From Citricoccus sp. CH26A (lineage in GTDB: Bacteria > Actinomycetota > Actinomycetes > Actinomycetales > Micrococcaceae), in contig NZ_AFXQ01000001.1 in NCBI RefSeq assembly GCF_000224415.1, positions 124,001 to 188,000 on the forward strand: 64,000 nucleotides of DNA. Direction: 5' to 3'. Both the position numbers and the translations under genes were made by a program. This document shows, one piece after another, positions 1 through 9,637 of the stretch; position 1 is the first letter of the stretch; every line of letters begins with the position of its first letter. A model generated the notes under the pieces. It saw only the letters and a program-made list of their open reading frames with translations, ran no database searches and was not told the origin of the DNA.

Positions 1-82
1 GCCCCGGGGCCGGGGCCGCGCCGGGCAGGTCCACGACCGCCCCGCGCAGCTCGATGACCGGGGTCGGTCCCGCGGTGGGCAT
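1..82 (-). CDS. Start of a BioM-like ECF transporter ATPase (partial)
   Basis: Only the first 27 codons are inside the window, starting MPTAGPTPVIELRGAVVDL on the minus strand and running off the left edge. The opening IELRGAVVDL looks like the first beta strand of an ABC ATPase. It begins 5 bases after the bioY stop codon, and in actinobacteria bioY is commonly followed by bioM and bioN, the energy-coupling ATPase and transmembrane partner for biotin uptake. The assignment is therefore mostly by context. No Walker motif is visible in this fragment. Confidence 0.5.
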   Translation of the reverse strand, partial: MPTAGPTPVIELRGAVVDLPGAAPAPG

Positions 83-87
83 CCGGC

Positions 88-720
88 TCAGAACCGGCGC
101 AGGGCCAGGGCCGGGAAGGCCCGGATGACGGTGGCGGCCACCGCCGTGGCCAGCACGTTCTTGACCACGTCCCCGGGCCAGAACACCATGTCGGCCCCCA
201 GCGCGGTGGCCAGGTCCAGGTCGAGGGCGAGCATCATCCCGGCGATGCCCATCGGGTGGATGAACACGAAGGAGGCCACCATCGCGCACAGCCACACCAG
301 GGCCCACCAGCCGAAGCCCATCCGGCCCGCGCCCCGGGCGGCGGCGGCCTGTCCACGGCGCAGCACCACCGTGGACAGTGCCCCGGCCAGCCCGGCCGCC
401 AGCGGGAAGGCCAGCAGGTACCCGGCCGAGGGCCCGGCCAGCACGCCGATCCCGGCGTTGAACCCGGAGAAGACCGGCAGCCCGGCCAGCCCCACCACGA
501 GGTAGAGCAGCACCGACAAGAAGCCCAGTCGGGCCCCCAGGATCAGGCCGGTGAGCATCACCGCGAACGTCTGCAGGGTGATCGGCACCCCGAAACCGCC
601 CACCGGGATCGGGGGCAGCATCGAGCACACCGCGATCAGCGCCGCGAACACCCCGGCCAGGGCCACCTGCGTGGGCACCGCCAACGACGTGCGCTGGGCG
701 CTCGGGACTGCTTGGCTCAT
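88..720 (-). CDS. bioY: Biotin transporter substrate-binding subunit BioY
   Basis: A 210-residue, very hydrophobic protein with about six membrane segments, the usual BioY length. It carries the family-typical stretches PIPVGGFGVPITLQTF and VGLAGLPVFSG, followed by GPSAGYLLAFPLAA, which are recognisable BioY signatures. BioY is the S component of an energy-coupling factor transporter: it binds biotin in the membrane and works with BioM (ATPase) and BioN. The ATPase gene appears to start directly downstream at the window edge. The start ATG at 720 leaves a divergent gap of about 100 bases to the ABC-F gene, in which I see no convincing biotin-repressor operator. Confidence 0.93.
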   Translation of the reverse strand: MSQAVPSAQRTSLAVPTQVALAGVFAALIAVCSMLPPIPVGGFGVPITLQTFAVMLTGLILGARLGFLSVLLYLVVGLAGLPVFSGFNAGIGVLAGPSAGYLLAFPLAAGLAGALSTVVLRRGQAAAARGAGRMGFGWWALVWLCAMVASFVFIHPMGIAGMMLALDLDLATALGADMVFWPGDVVKNVLATAVAATVIRAFPALALRRF

Positions 721-822
721 GGTTCAGCTCCTGTACGGACGGTACCGGCGTGGCTCGACGGTAGACTTGACGGGTTCCGCCCGCCTCGGCGGACAGTCTA
801 GGCCGTCCAAGGAGATCCCCCC

Positions 823-2421
823 GTGCTTGCTGTCACAGACCTCGAACTCCGCGTGGGTGCGCGTCTGCTCATGGACGGGGTCACGTTCAAGGTCGATCGC
901 GGGGACAAGGTCGGCCTGGTGGGCCGCAACGGCGCCGGCAAGACCACCCTGACCAAGGTCCTGGCCGGTGGGGGACAGCCCACGGGCGGCCACGTCACGC
1001 GTCGCGGCTCGGTCGGCTACCTGCCCCAGGACCCCAAGGTCGAGGACATGGACCAGACGGCGCGGGACCGGATCCTCTCGGCGCGCTCACTCGACCAGAT
1101 CATCCGGCGCATGCGCCAGGCCGAGGACGACATGGCCAACCCGGACGATGCGATCCGCGAGAAGGCGATGCACCGGTACGGCCGGCTCGAGGCGGAGTTC
1201 ACGACGTCGGGCGGGTACGCCGCCGAGTCCGAGGCCGCCACGATCTGCGCCAACCTCGGCCTGCCGGACCGCATCCTCGACCAGCCCCTGCACACCCTCT
1301 CCGGCGGCCAGCGCCGCCGCGTGGAGCTGGCCCGGATCCTGTTCTCGGACGCGGACGTCCTGCTGCTGGACGAGCCGACCAACCACCTGGACCACGACTC
1401 GATCGTGTGGCTGCGGGAGTTCCTGAAGTCCTACCCGGGCGGCTTCATCGTCATCAGCCACGACGTGGACCTGATGGAGATGACCGTCAACAAGGTCCTC
1501 TACCTGGACGCCAACCGCCAGGTGATCGACCAGTACAACATGGGGTGGAAGAACTACCTGCTGCAGCGCGAGCAGGACCAGGCCCGGCGCAAGCGCGAGT
1601 TCTCGAACGCGGAGAAGAAGGCCAGCCACCTGATGGACCAGGCCAACAAGATGCGCGCCAAGGCGACCAAGGCGGTCGCCGCGCAGAACATGATCAAGCG
1701 CGCCGAGCGCATGATGCAGGGCCTGGAGGGGGAGCGGGCCGCGGACAAGGTCGCGGCGATCCGCTTCCCGGAACCGGCCAAGTGCGGCAAGACGCCGCTG
1801 ACGGCGCAGGACCTGTCCAAGTCCTACGGCTCCCTCGAGATCTTCGCCGGGGTGGACCTGGCAATCGACCGCGGCTCCCGGGTGGTGATCCTCGGCTTCA
1901 ACGGCGCCGGCAAGACGACGCTGCTGCGGATGCTGGCGGGCATCGACACCCCGGACACGGGCGAGGTGATCGCCGGTCACGGCCTCAAGCTCGGTTACTA
2001 CGCCCAGGAGCACGAGACGCTGGACACCGACCGCACCGTCCTGGAGAACATGAAGACCGCGGCCCCGGACCTGGCGGACACCGAGGTGCGCAACATCCTG
2101 GGCTCGTTCCTGTTCCAGGGCGATGACGTGGCCAAGCCGGCCGGCGTGCTGTCCGGCGGCGAGAAGACCCGCCTCGCCCTGGCCACCCTCGTGGCCTCCA
2201 GCGCGAACGTGCTGCTGCTGGACGAGCCGACGAACAACCTGGACCCGGCCTCACGCCAGGAGATCCTCAACGCCCTGCGGACCTACGAGGGTGCGGTCGT
2301 GCTGGTCACCCACGACGAGGGCGCGGTGGAGGCCCTCGACCCGGAGCGAGTGGTCCTGTTGCCGGACGGGGTGGAGGACCTCTGGAACAGCTCCTACCAG
2401 GACCTCATCACGCTGGCCTGA
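823..2421 (+). CDS. ABC-F family ATP-binding protein
   Basis: A 532-residue protein with two ABC ATPase domains in one chain and no membrane segments, the hallmark of ABC-F ribosome-associated ATPases. The first domain has Walker A GRNGAGKTT (near residue 35), signature LSGGQ (near 160) and Walker B LLLDEPTNHLD; the second has GFNGAGKTT (near 358), LSGGE and LLLDEPTNNLD. Between them lies a charged helical linker of about 80 residues (around 250-320), as expected. ABC-F proteins act on the ribosome in translation rescue or antibiotic protection. The length and short C-terminus suggest a housekeeping type rather than a resistance type, but I cannot separate them. The GTG start follows AAGGAG at 809-814. 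Confidence 0.92.
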   Translation: MLAVTDLELRVGARLLMDGVTFKVDRGDKVGLVGRNGAGKTTLTKVLAGGGQPTGGHVTRRGSVGYLPQDPKVEDMDQTARDRILSARSLDQIIRRMRQAEDDMANPDDAIREKAMHRYGRLEAEFTTSGGYAAESEAATICANLGLPDRILDQPLHTLSGGQRRRVELARILFSDADVLLLDEPTNHLDHDSIVWLREFLKSYPGGFIVISHDVDLMEMTVNKVLYLDANRQVIDQYNMGWKNYLLQREQDQARRKREFSNAEKKASHLMDQANKMRAKATKAVAAQNMIKRAERMMQGLEGERAADKVAAIRFPEPAKCGKTPLTAQDLSKSYGSLEIFAGVDLAIDRGSRVVILGFNGAGKTTLLRMLAGIDTPDTGEVIAGHGLKLGYYAQEHETLDTDRTVLENMKTAAPDLADTEVRNILGSFLFQGDDVAKPAGVLSGGEKTRLALATLVASSANVLLLDEPTNNLDPASRQEILNALRTYEGAVVLVTHDEGAVEALDPERVVLLPDGVEDLWNSSYQDLITLA

Positions 2422-2444
2422 CCGGCGGACCGGCCGGCGCGCCC

Positions 2445-3356
2445 TCAGCGTGACTCGGCGGCGTCGAGGATCGCGTCCTCGGCCTCCTCGTCGGTCGGCC
2501 GCCCGCCGCGGCGGCGGGCCGGCCTCGACTTCGGGGCCCGGTAGGCGGAGAGGTACCCGTCGTCCTCGGTCAGTCCCTGCTCGCGGTCGTCGCGGTCGTT
2601 GAGGGCCCGTTGCCGGGCCATGTAGCCCCAGACCACGAAGCTCATCAGCCCGAACATGAACCACTGCAGCGAGTAGGACAGGTGCGGTCCCTCGTCCAGC
2701 GGGGGCTTGGGCGGCTGTTGCATGCCCATCGCGGGGGCGGGGGTCTCGTCCGCCAGCTGGCCGTAGGCGGTGTCGGCCACGGGGTAACCGACACTGTCCG
2801 TGAAGGCGACCAGGTCGATCGAGGCGAGTTGGCCCTCGGGGGCGTCCCGGCCCAGGTCTGGCTCGCCCGGCTTGGCCCGGACCACGACCGTGACCTCGCC
2901 CGCGGGCGGGGAGGGGACGACGTCGGGCCGGCCGGGGGTGTCACCGATCGGCAGCCAGCCGCGGTTGACCACGATCACGTCCCCGGTGTCCGCGCGGAAG
3001 GGAACCAGGACCTCGTAGCCCGGCTTGCCGGCCAGCGGCCGGTTGCGCACGATCCGGGTGTCCTCCTCGAGGTACTCGCCCTCCATCTCCACGGGGGTCC
3101 ACTGCTGGTGGGACTGGAAGTCGGTGAACACCGCGGCGTTCGAGGCCAGCGGGACGGCCGGCTCGTCGTAGTTCTGCAGGACCTTGTTGATCTCGGCCAC
3201 GGCCTCCATGCGCCGGTCCATCTGCCATTGGCCCAGCAGGGCGCAGGCGACGGCGAAGACGGCGCAGAAGGCCAGCCCGCCGAGCCACTGCGGGGAGATG
3301 AGGAAGCGGTAGTCGAGCCGGGCACGCTTCGGCGTCTGCGCCTCGGGTTCAGTCAA
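2445..3356 (-). CDS. SURF1 family protein (cytochrome c oxidase assembly)
   Basis: A 303-residue protein with the SURF1 plan: a short N-terminal cytoplasmic tail, one membrane helix ending in LLGQWQMDRR (about residues 30-50), a large external domain, and a second helix (about 225-245, LQWFMFGLMSFVVWGYM). The external domain shows the SURF1-typical RNRPLAGKPGYEVLVPF and VNRGWLPIGD. The family helps assemble haem-copper oxidase. The C-terminal 60 residues are a charged, low-complexity tail common in actinobacterial versions. Its start overlaps the end of the upstream small gene by 8 bases, so the two are probably co-transcribed. Confidence 0.92.
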   Translation of the reverse strand: MTEPEAQTPKRARLDYRFLISPQWLGGLAFCAVFAVACALLGQWQMDRRMEAVAEINKVLQNYDEPAVPLASNAAVFTDFQSHQQWTPVEMEGEYLEEDTRIVRNRPLAGKPGYEVLVPFRADTGDVIVVNRGWLPIGDTPGRPDVVPSPPAGEVTVVVRAKPGEPDLGRDAPEGQLASIDLVAFTDSVGYPVADTAYGQLADETPAPAMGMQQPPKPPLDEGPHLSYSLQWFMFGLMSFVVWGYMARQRALNDRDDREQGLTEDDGYLSAYRAPKSRPARRRGGRPTDEEAEDAILDAAESR

Positions 3357-3632
3357 GCGGGAGCACGTCCTTCAGCAGTCCCCGGGACCGCAGGTAGTCG
3401 GCGAGCCAGTCCCGGTGCTCCGGGCAGGCCAGCCAGGTCTTGCGCCGCTCGGGCGCGTGGATGCGAGGGTTGTTCCATTCCAGGAGCCAGGCGGCGTCCT
3501 GCCGGCACCCCTTGCGGGAGCACTCCGGCCGGGCCGGTCCGCCGGAGCCGTCCGGTCCCGACGGCGGCGCGGTCGCCGGGCCGGGCGTGGCGGAGGCGGT
3601 GCCGTCCAGGGCACCCAGGAGGTCACGGTGGT

Positions 3633-3636
<4 letters not shown>
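3349..3636 (-). CDS. Conserved actinobacterial Cys/His-rich small protein
   Basis: A 95-residue protein starting MNHRDLLGALDG. The C-terminal half contains ECSRKGCRQDAAWLLEWNNP and then TWLACPEHRDWLADYLRSR, so three cysteines and one histidine are arranged like a small zinc-binding fold. I recognise this as a conserved hypothetical commonly found next to SURF1 and DUF3099 in Micrococcaceae; no function is known to me. The start codon overlaps the stop of the upstream DUF3099 gene (ATGA) and its end overlaps the SURF1 start, which supports a three-gene operon. Confidence 0.75.
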
Positions 3637-4960
<1,324 letters not shown>

Positions 4961-4965
4961 TCCGC

Positions 4966-5784
4966 ATGACTTCCGAGAACACGGGTGCCGAGGGCACCCA
5001 GAGCACCCAGACCACCCAGGACCTCGCCGGCAAGGGCGCCATCGTCACCGGTTCCAGCAGGGGCGTGGGCGCCGACACCGCGCGACTGCTCGCCGCCCGG
5101 GGGGCCGGCGTCGTGGTCAACTACCGGCAGAAGGCGCCCCGGGCGAACAAGGTGGTGGCCTCGATCGAGGAGGCCGGAGGCCGCGCCGTCGCCGTGGGCG
5201 CGGACATCACCACCGCCGAGGGCCGCCAGGCCATGGTGGACGCCGCCCTCTCGGCCTTCGGCTCCCTGGACGTCCTGGTGCTCAACGCCTCCGGGGGGAT
5301 GGAGTCCTCGATGGGCGAGGACTACGCGAACGTGCTGAACCGCGACGCCCAGGTCGCCATGCTCGAGGCCGCCGCCGAGGTCATGCCCTCCGGCTCGCAG
5401 GTGGTCTTCGTCACCAGCCACCAGGCGCACTTCATCGACGCGGTCCCCACCATGGACGCCTACGTGCCGGTGGCCCGCTCCAAGCGCGCCGGCGAGACCG
5501 CCCTGCGGGAGCGCATCCCCGCGCTGCGCGAGAAGGGCATCACCCTCGTGGTGGTGTCCGGGGACATGATCGAGGGAACCATCACGGCCACGATGCTCAA
5601 CCGGGCCGAGCCCGGGGCCATCGAGGCCCGCCGCGAGGCGGCCGGGAAGCTGTACTCGGTCGAGGAGTTCGCCGCCGAGGTGGCCTCCCTCGTGGGCCGG
5701 GACCTGCCGGCCGGGCACACCGAGTACGTGGGCGGGGCCCAGGACTTCCTCGAGGCCGCCGGCGGCGATCCCGACCACCGCTGA
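4966..5784 (+). CDS. SDR family oxidoreductase
   Basis: A 272-residue SDR with cofactor motif VTGSSRGVGADTA (about residues 27-39) and a LNAS motif near 105. The position that normally holds Tyr-x-x-x-Lys reads YVPVARSKRAGE, so Tyr and Lys are spaced seven apart instead of four. The fold appears intact but classical catalysis is uncertain. It directly follows fabG (5 bases after its stop) and is surely co-transcribed. In mycobacteria the equivalent position holds the enoyl-ACP reductase inhA, but I see no clear enoyl reductase signature here, so I leave it unnamed. Confidence 0.82.
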   Translation: MTSENTGAEGTQSTQTTQDLAGKGAIVTGSSRGVGADTARLLAARGAGVVVNYRQKAPRANKVVASIEEAGGRAVAVGADITTAEGRQAMVDAALSAFGSLDVLVLNASGGMESSMGEDYANVLNRDAQVAMLEAAAEVMPSGSQVVFVTSHQAHFIDAVPTMDAYVPVARSKRAGETALRERIPALREKGITLVVVSGDMIEGTITATMLNRAEPGAIEARREAAGKLYSVEEFAAEVASLVGRDLPAGHTEYVGGAQDFLEAAGGDPDHR

Positions 5785-5794
5785 CGCGCGGCCC

Positions 5795-6748
5795 TCAGAG
5801 GCCGGCGAGCACCCGGACGACGTCCAGGGACGGCAGGTCCAGCTCGATGTCGGCGTGCGGGCGCAGGGCGGGCTTGGCGCAGAACGCCACGGCCAGCCCT
5901 GCGGCCTGCAACATGTCGATGTCGTTGGCGCCGTCGCCCACGGCGATCACGCCGGCAGGGTCCACCCCGGCCTCCGTGGACCAGGCGCGCAGCATCTGCG
6001 CCTTGACGGCACTGTCCACGACGGCTCCGGTCACGCGCCCGGTCAGCCGGCCGTCCACGATCTCCAGGTCGTTGGCCCGGTAGCGGGTCAGCCCGAGGTC
6101 GGCGGCCAGCGGTGCCAGCACCTGGGTGAAGCCGCCCGAGACCGCGCACACCTCCCAGCCGGCGTCCCGGAACGCGGTGATCACCTCGCGGGCCCCGTCC
6201 TGCGGCTCGACGGCAGCCGCCACCTTCGCGATGACGTCCTCCTCCAGTCCGGCCAGGGCCTGCACCCGCTGGTGCAACGACTGGGCGAAGTCCACCTCGC
6301 CCCGCATGGCGGCCTCCGTGACCTCCGTGACCTCCGCCTCGCGTCCGGCATACGCGGCCAGCAGCTCGATGACCTCCTGGCGGATCAGCGTGGAGTCAAC
6401 GTCCATCACCAGCATCCTGCGCGTGGCCGAGACGGCCTCCGCGGGCACCACCGCCACGGCCGCGCCGTGGGGCAGCAGGGCCGGGTCCGGCCGACCGGCC
6501 GGCTCGCCGGCGGGGACGTCCCAGCGCCAGCCGTGGAAGCCGACGCCGGAGACCGGCTCCGCGTGGGCGGGCACCCCGACCGGCGCGTCACCCCGGCCCG
6601 GCCCACCGGCGGCGGGCCCGGCCTCCCCGGGGAGGTAGACGAGGACCCGGTCCGTCGCGGCCCCGGGCCGGGAGGCCGGGGTGAGTCCGTCGTCGTCGGT
6701 GACTGCTGCGGTGAAGGATGCAATGGGCGCCATGCCGTGGCCTTTCAT
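5795..6748 (-). CDS. serB: Phosphoserine phosphatase SerB
   Basis: A 317-residue HAD-superfamily protein. Motif I is LVMDVDSTLI (near residue 113), motif II is AVSGGFTQVL, a conserved Lys follows (SAVKAQML), and motif III is VGDGANDIDML; these match SerB closely, including EVIELLAAYAG after motif I. It hydrolyses O-phosphoserine to serine as the last step of serine biosynthesis. The first 100 residues are a poorly conserved, proline/glycine-rich stand-in for an ACT-type regulatory region. It converges with the SDR gene, with only about 10 bases between the stops. Confidence 0.93.
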   Translation of the reverse strand: MKGHGMAPIASFTAAVTDDDGLTPASRPGAATDRVLVYLPGEAGPAAGGPGRGDAPVGVPAHAEPVSGVGFHGWRWDVPAGEPAGRPDPALLPHGAAVAVVPAEAVSATRRMLVMDVDSTLIRQEVIELLAAYAGREAEVTEVTEAAMRGEVDFAQSLHQRVQALAGLEEDVIAKVAAAVEPQDGAREVITAFRDAGWEVCAVSGGFTQVLAPLAADLGLTRYRANDLEIVDGRLTGRVTGAVVDSAVKAQMLRAWSTEAGVDPAGVIAVGDGANDIDMLQAAGLAVAFCAKPALRPHADIELDLPSLDVVRVLAGL

Positions 6749-6783
6749 GCTGGGAAGGGTCCTCCTAGCCTAGTGTTTGAGGC

Positions 6784-7629
6784 ATGACCAACCCTTCTGA
6801 CGGACTCCAGCGCGCCAGTCATGCCCCTTCGACCCTCGTCCCCTCGGGCGAGGCAGTGGTGGAGATGGCGGCGGTGGGGGTCCGCAGGGGCACCAAGGAA
6901 CTGCTGCAGGACATCCACTGGCAGGTGCGCGAGGGCGAGCGGTGGATCATCATGGGCCCCAACGGGGCCGGCAAGTCCACCCTGATGCAGGTCGCCTCCA
7001 CCCGCATGCACCCCACGACCGGCATGGTGGGGATCCTGGACGAGGTCCTCGGCGCCGTCGACGTCTTCGAGCTGCGCCCGCGGATCGGCCTGTCCTCCGC
7101 GACGCTGGCCCAGCAGCTCCCGGGCCGGGAGACCGTGCTGGATGCCGTGGTGACGGCCTCCTGGGGCGTGATGGGCCGCTGGAACGAGGACTACGACGCA
7201 CAGGACGAGGAACGGGCCCGGCGCCTGATCTGGCAGTGGGGCCTCAGCGGCTATGAGGACCGGCGCTTCGGCACCCTGTCCGAGGGCGAACGCAAGCGCG
7301 TCCTCGTGGCCCGCTCGCTCATGACCGACCCGGAACTGCTGCTGCTCGACGAGCCCGCGGCCGGCCTGGACCTGGCCGGCCGGGAGACCCTCGTGCGGGC
7401 CCTGACCCGCCTGGCCGCCGATCCGGCCGCGCCCACCCTGGTCCTGGTCACCCACCACGTGGAGGAGATCCCGCCGGGCTTCACGCACGCGCTGCTGATG
7501 CGCCAGGGCCGCGTGGTCGCCGCCGGTCCGCTGGAGCAGACCCTCACCGAGGACAACCTCTCCGCCGCCTTCGGCCTGCCCCTCAAGGTCACTCGCGACG
7601 AGGGCCGTTACACGGCCGTCGCCCGCTGA
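6784..7629 (+). CDS. ABC transporter ATP-binding protein
   Basis: A 281-residue single ABC ATPase: Walker A MGPNGAGKSTL (about residue 57), Q-loop region SSATLAQQLPG, signature LSEGERKRVLVARSL, Walker B LLLLDEPAAGLDL and switch His in LVTHHVEEIP. The LSEGE signature and the HHVEEIP ending resemble the YlmA/ModF-like cytoplasmic ATPases in actinobacteria. No permease is adjacent; the next gene is a TSUP-type carrier that does not need an ATPase. The substrate is unknown. Confidence 0.88.
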   Translation: MTNPSDGLQRASHAPSTLVPSGEAVVEMAAVGVRRGTKELLQDIHWQVREGERWIIMGPNGAGKSTLMQVASTRMHPTTGMVGILDEVLGAVDVFELRPRIGLSSATLAQQLPGRETVLDAVVTASWGVMGRWNEDYDAQDEERARRLIWQWGLSGYEDRRFGTLSEGERKRVLVARSLMTDPELLLLDEPAAGLDLAGRETLVRALTRLAADPAAPTLVLVTHHVEEIPPGFTHALLMRQGRVVAAGPLEQTLTEDNLSAAFGLPLKVTRDEGRYTAVAR

Positions 7630-7660
7630 CCGGCGCACCGTCGCACCGGAGGGGTACTGC

Positions 7661-8548
7661 GTGGAGTTCCTGGGCCTCGAGCTGTGGCAGGTGGCCGTCA
7701 TCCTGCTGGCCGGATTCTGGGCCGGCACCATCAACACCCTCGTCGGGTCCGGCACCCTGGTGACCTTCCCGGTGCTGGTCGCCATGGGATTCCCCCCGGT
7801 GACCGCCCAGATCTCCAACGCCATGGGCCTGGTGGCCGCGGGCGTGTCCGGGGTGTTCGGCTGGCGGCGTGAGCTGGCGCAGTCGCGCGCGGTGCTGCCG
7901 GCGCTGACGACCGCCTCGCTGGCCGGGGGGCTGGTCGGCGCGTTCCTGCTCATGGTGCTGCCGGAGGAGGTCTTCGGGGTCGCGGCACCGATCCTGATCG
8001 TGGTGGCCCTGGGCTTCGTGGTGTTCCAGCCGCGGATGTCCGCGTGGGTGCGCCGCCGGAAGGCGCGCCAGGCCGAAGCGGACGGCCAGGAGGGGGCGCC
8101 GGAGGCCGCCACGGCTCCGGGGCCGGGGGCCGTGACCCGCGTCGGCGCGCAGGACCCGGGCGTCCCGACGGGACCGGTGACCCCGCTGTTGTGGCTGCTG
8201 ACCTTCGGCGCGGGTGTCTACGGGGGGTACTTCGTGGCGGCGCAGGGCGTGCTGCTGCTGGGCATCCTCGGAGTGTTCATGGGCGGGGCCCTCGTCCACG
8301 CCAATGCCGCGAAGACCTACCTGTCCCTCATGGTCAACCTCATCGCCGCCACGTCCTACCTGCTCTTCGCCTTCGACCGCATCGACTGGCGGGCCGTGCT
8401 GCTCATCGCGGTCTCCTCCATGCTCGGTGCCAGCCTGGGCGCCCGGATCGGCCGGCGGATCAGGCCGTTCTGGCTGCGGGTGGTCATCGTCGTCGTGGGC
8501 CTGGCCGGCCTGGCGAACATGGTCTGGCGGCTGGTCGCCGGTGGGTGA
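7661..8548 (+). CDS. TSUP (TauE/SafE) family membrane transporter
   Basis: A 295-residue protein with about eight membrane helices in two repeats separated by a hydrophilic loop of about 60 residues (about 125-180). It has the TauE/SafE hallmark GTINTLVGSGTLVTFPVL near the N-terminus and GGYFVAAQGVLLLGIL at the start of the second repeat. Family members export or import sulfite, sulfoacetate or other organic anions; the substrate here is unknown. The GTG start at 7661 follows GGAGGGG at 7648-7654. The next gene, the methyltransferase, starts about 40 bases downstream and may be co-transcribed. Confidence 0.9.
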   Translation: MEFLGLELWQVAVILLAGFWAGTINTLVGSGTLVTFPVLVAMGFPPVTAQISNAMGLVAAGVSGVFGWRRELAQSRAVLPALTTASLAGGLVGAFLLMVLPEEVFGVAAPILIVVALGFVVFQPRMSAWVRRRKARQAEADGQEGAPEAATAPGPGAVTRVGAQDPGVPTGPVTPLLWLLTFGAGVYGGYFVAAQGVLLLGILGVFMGGALVHANAAKTYLSLMVNLIAATSYLLFAFDRIDWRAVLLIAVSSMLGASLGARIGRRIRPFWLRVVIVVVGLAGLANMVWRLVAGG

Positions 8549-8588
8549 GGCAGTGGGCCGGCCCGTGGGCCAGCCGGGGAGTCAGCCG

Positions 8589-9479
8589 GTGGAGCTGACC
8601 GACGTCTCCGATCCGCGGGTGGAGGTCTACGCCCGGCTCACCGACGCCGCCCTGCGCCGACGGCAGGACACCGTCCACGGCGTCTACCTGGCCGAGTCCT
8701 CGCAGGTGGTCCGCCGCGCGCTGGCGGCCGGGCACACTCCCCGGTCGTTCTTCCTGGCCCACCGGTACCTGGAGTCGATGGCCGACGTGTTCGCCGCACA
8801 TCCCCGGGTTCCCGTGTACACCGGTACGGACGAGGTCCTGGAACGCATCACCGGTTTCCACCTGCACCGCGGTGCGCTGGCCGCCATGGACCGGCCGGCG
8901 CCGCGCACCGTGGACGAGGTCCTGACCGGGGCGCGGCGGGTCGCGATCCTGGAGAACGTCTCCGACCACACCAAAGTGAAGTGTTCCAAAATGTCCGGCC
9001 AGTCGGACCCGGCCGACGCCACTCCACGGCGGTCTCGGATCGCGATCTTCGAGGACCTGGTCGATCATACGAACCTAGGTGCCGCGTTCCGATCCGCCGC
9101 AGCATTGGGAGTCGATGCCATCTTCGTGACACCCCAATGTGCCGATCCTCTGTACCGGCGCTCCATCCGGGTGTCCATGGGCACGGTGTTCCAGGTCCCG
9201 TGGACGAGGATCGAGCCGTGGCCCGAGGGTATTCAGCAGCTCAAGGACGCGGGCTACGTCGTGGCCGGGATGACACTGGGGGAGGGGGCGATCACCCTGG
9301 ACGAACTGGTCGCCGAGGACCATGAGAATCTCGCCCTGGTGTTCGGGACCGAGGGACAGGGACTGAGGCCGGGAACCGACCAGCGACTCGATCGGCGCGT
9401 GACGATCCCGATGATGGGCGGCGTCGACTCACTCAACGTCGCGGCCGCATCGGCAGTGGCGTTTTATACGACGAGGTAG
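8589..9479 (+). CDS. SpoU/TrmH-family RNA 2'-O-methyltransferase, host-island chimera
   Basis: A 296-residue SpoU/SPOUT methyltransferase whose 5' part is host sequence and whose 3' part was brought by the island. Host codons run to 8974 (ILENVSDHT). About 27 foreign residues follow (KVKCSKMSGQSDP...), then a second copy of the same region, RIAIFEDLVDHTNLGAAFRS, and a complete catalytic half. All three SPOUT motifs are present: NLGAAFRSAAALG, LVFGTEGQGL and [18 protein letters not shown]. The protein should still bind S-adenosylmethionine and methylate rRNA or tRNA. I chose GTG 8589 because GGGGAG lies 8 bases upstream. The displaced host 3' end is at 45968. Confidence 0.88.
   Translation: MELTDVSDPRVEVYARLTDAALRRRQDTVHGVYLAESSQVVRRALAAGHTPRSFFLAHRYLESMADVFAAHPRVPVYTGTDEVLERITGFHLHRGALAAMDRPAPRTVDEVLTGARRVAILENVSDHTKVKCSKMSGQSDPADATPRRSRIAIFEDLVDHTNLGAAFRSAAALGVDAIFVTPQCADPLYRRSIRVSMGTVFQVPWTRIEPWPEGIQQLKDAGYVVAGMTLGEGAITLDELVAEDHENLALVFGTEGQGLRPGTDQRLDRRVTIPMMGGVDSLNVAAASAVAFYTTR
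8955..8995. other. Left attachment junction (attL-like)
   Basis: Host sequence CCGACCACACC is followed by AA at 8973-8974, then island sequence AGTGAAGTG. The reconstructed empty site would read CCACACC-AA-CCTCGGGG. Only the AA dinucleotide is shared by both junctions. A two-base crossover is what large serine integrases use, but two bases can match by chance and no integrase gene is present. Confidence 0.55.
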
Positions 9480-9637
9480 CCAGACGTGCCTACCCCACCA
9501 AAGTGCTTGCGGCGAGTGCTGGCGGGCATGCGTCTACGGGCGCTTGTACGACTCGCTTGCAGGTCCTAGTTCGACTGCAGGATTGAAACCGAAGGGACGG
9601 CCGATGCTGTGACCACGGGGACATCAAGGAGGATGTT

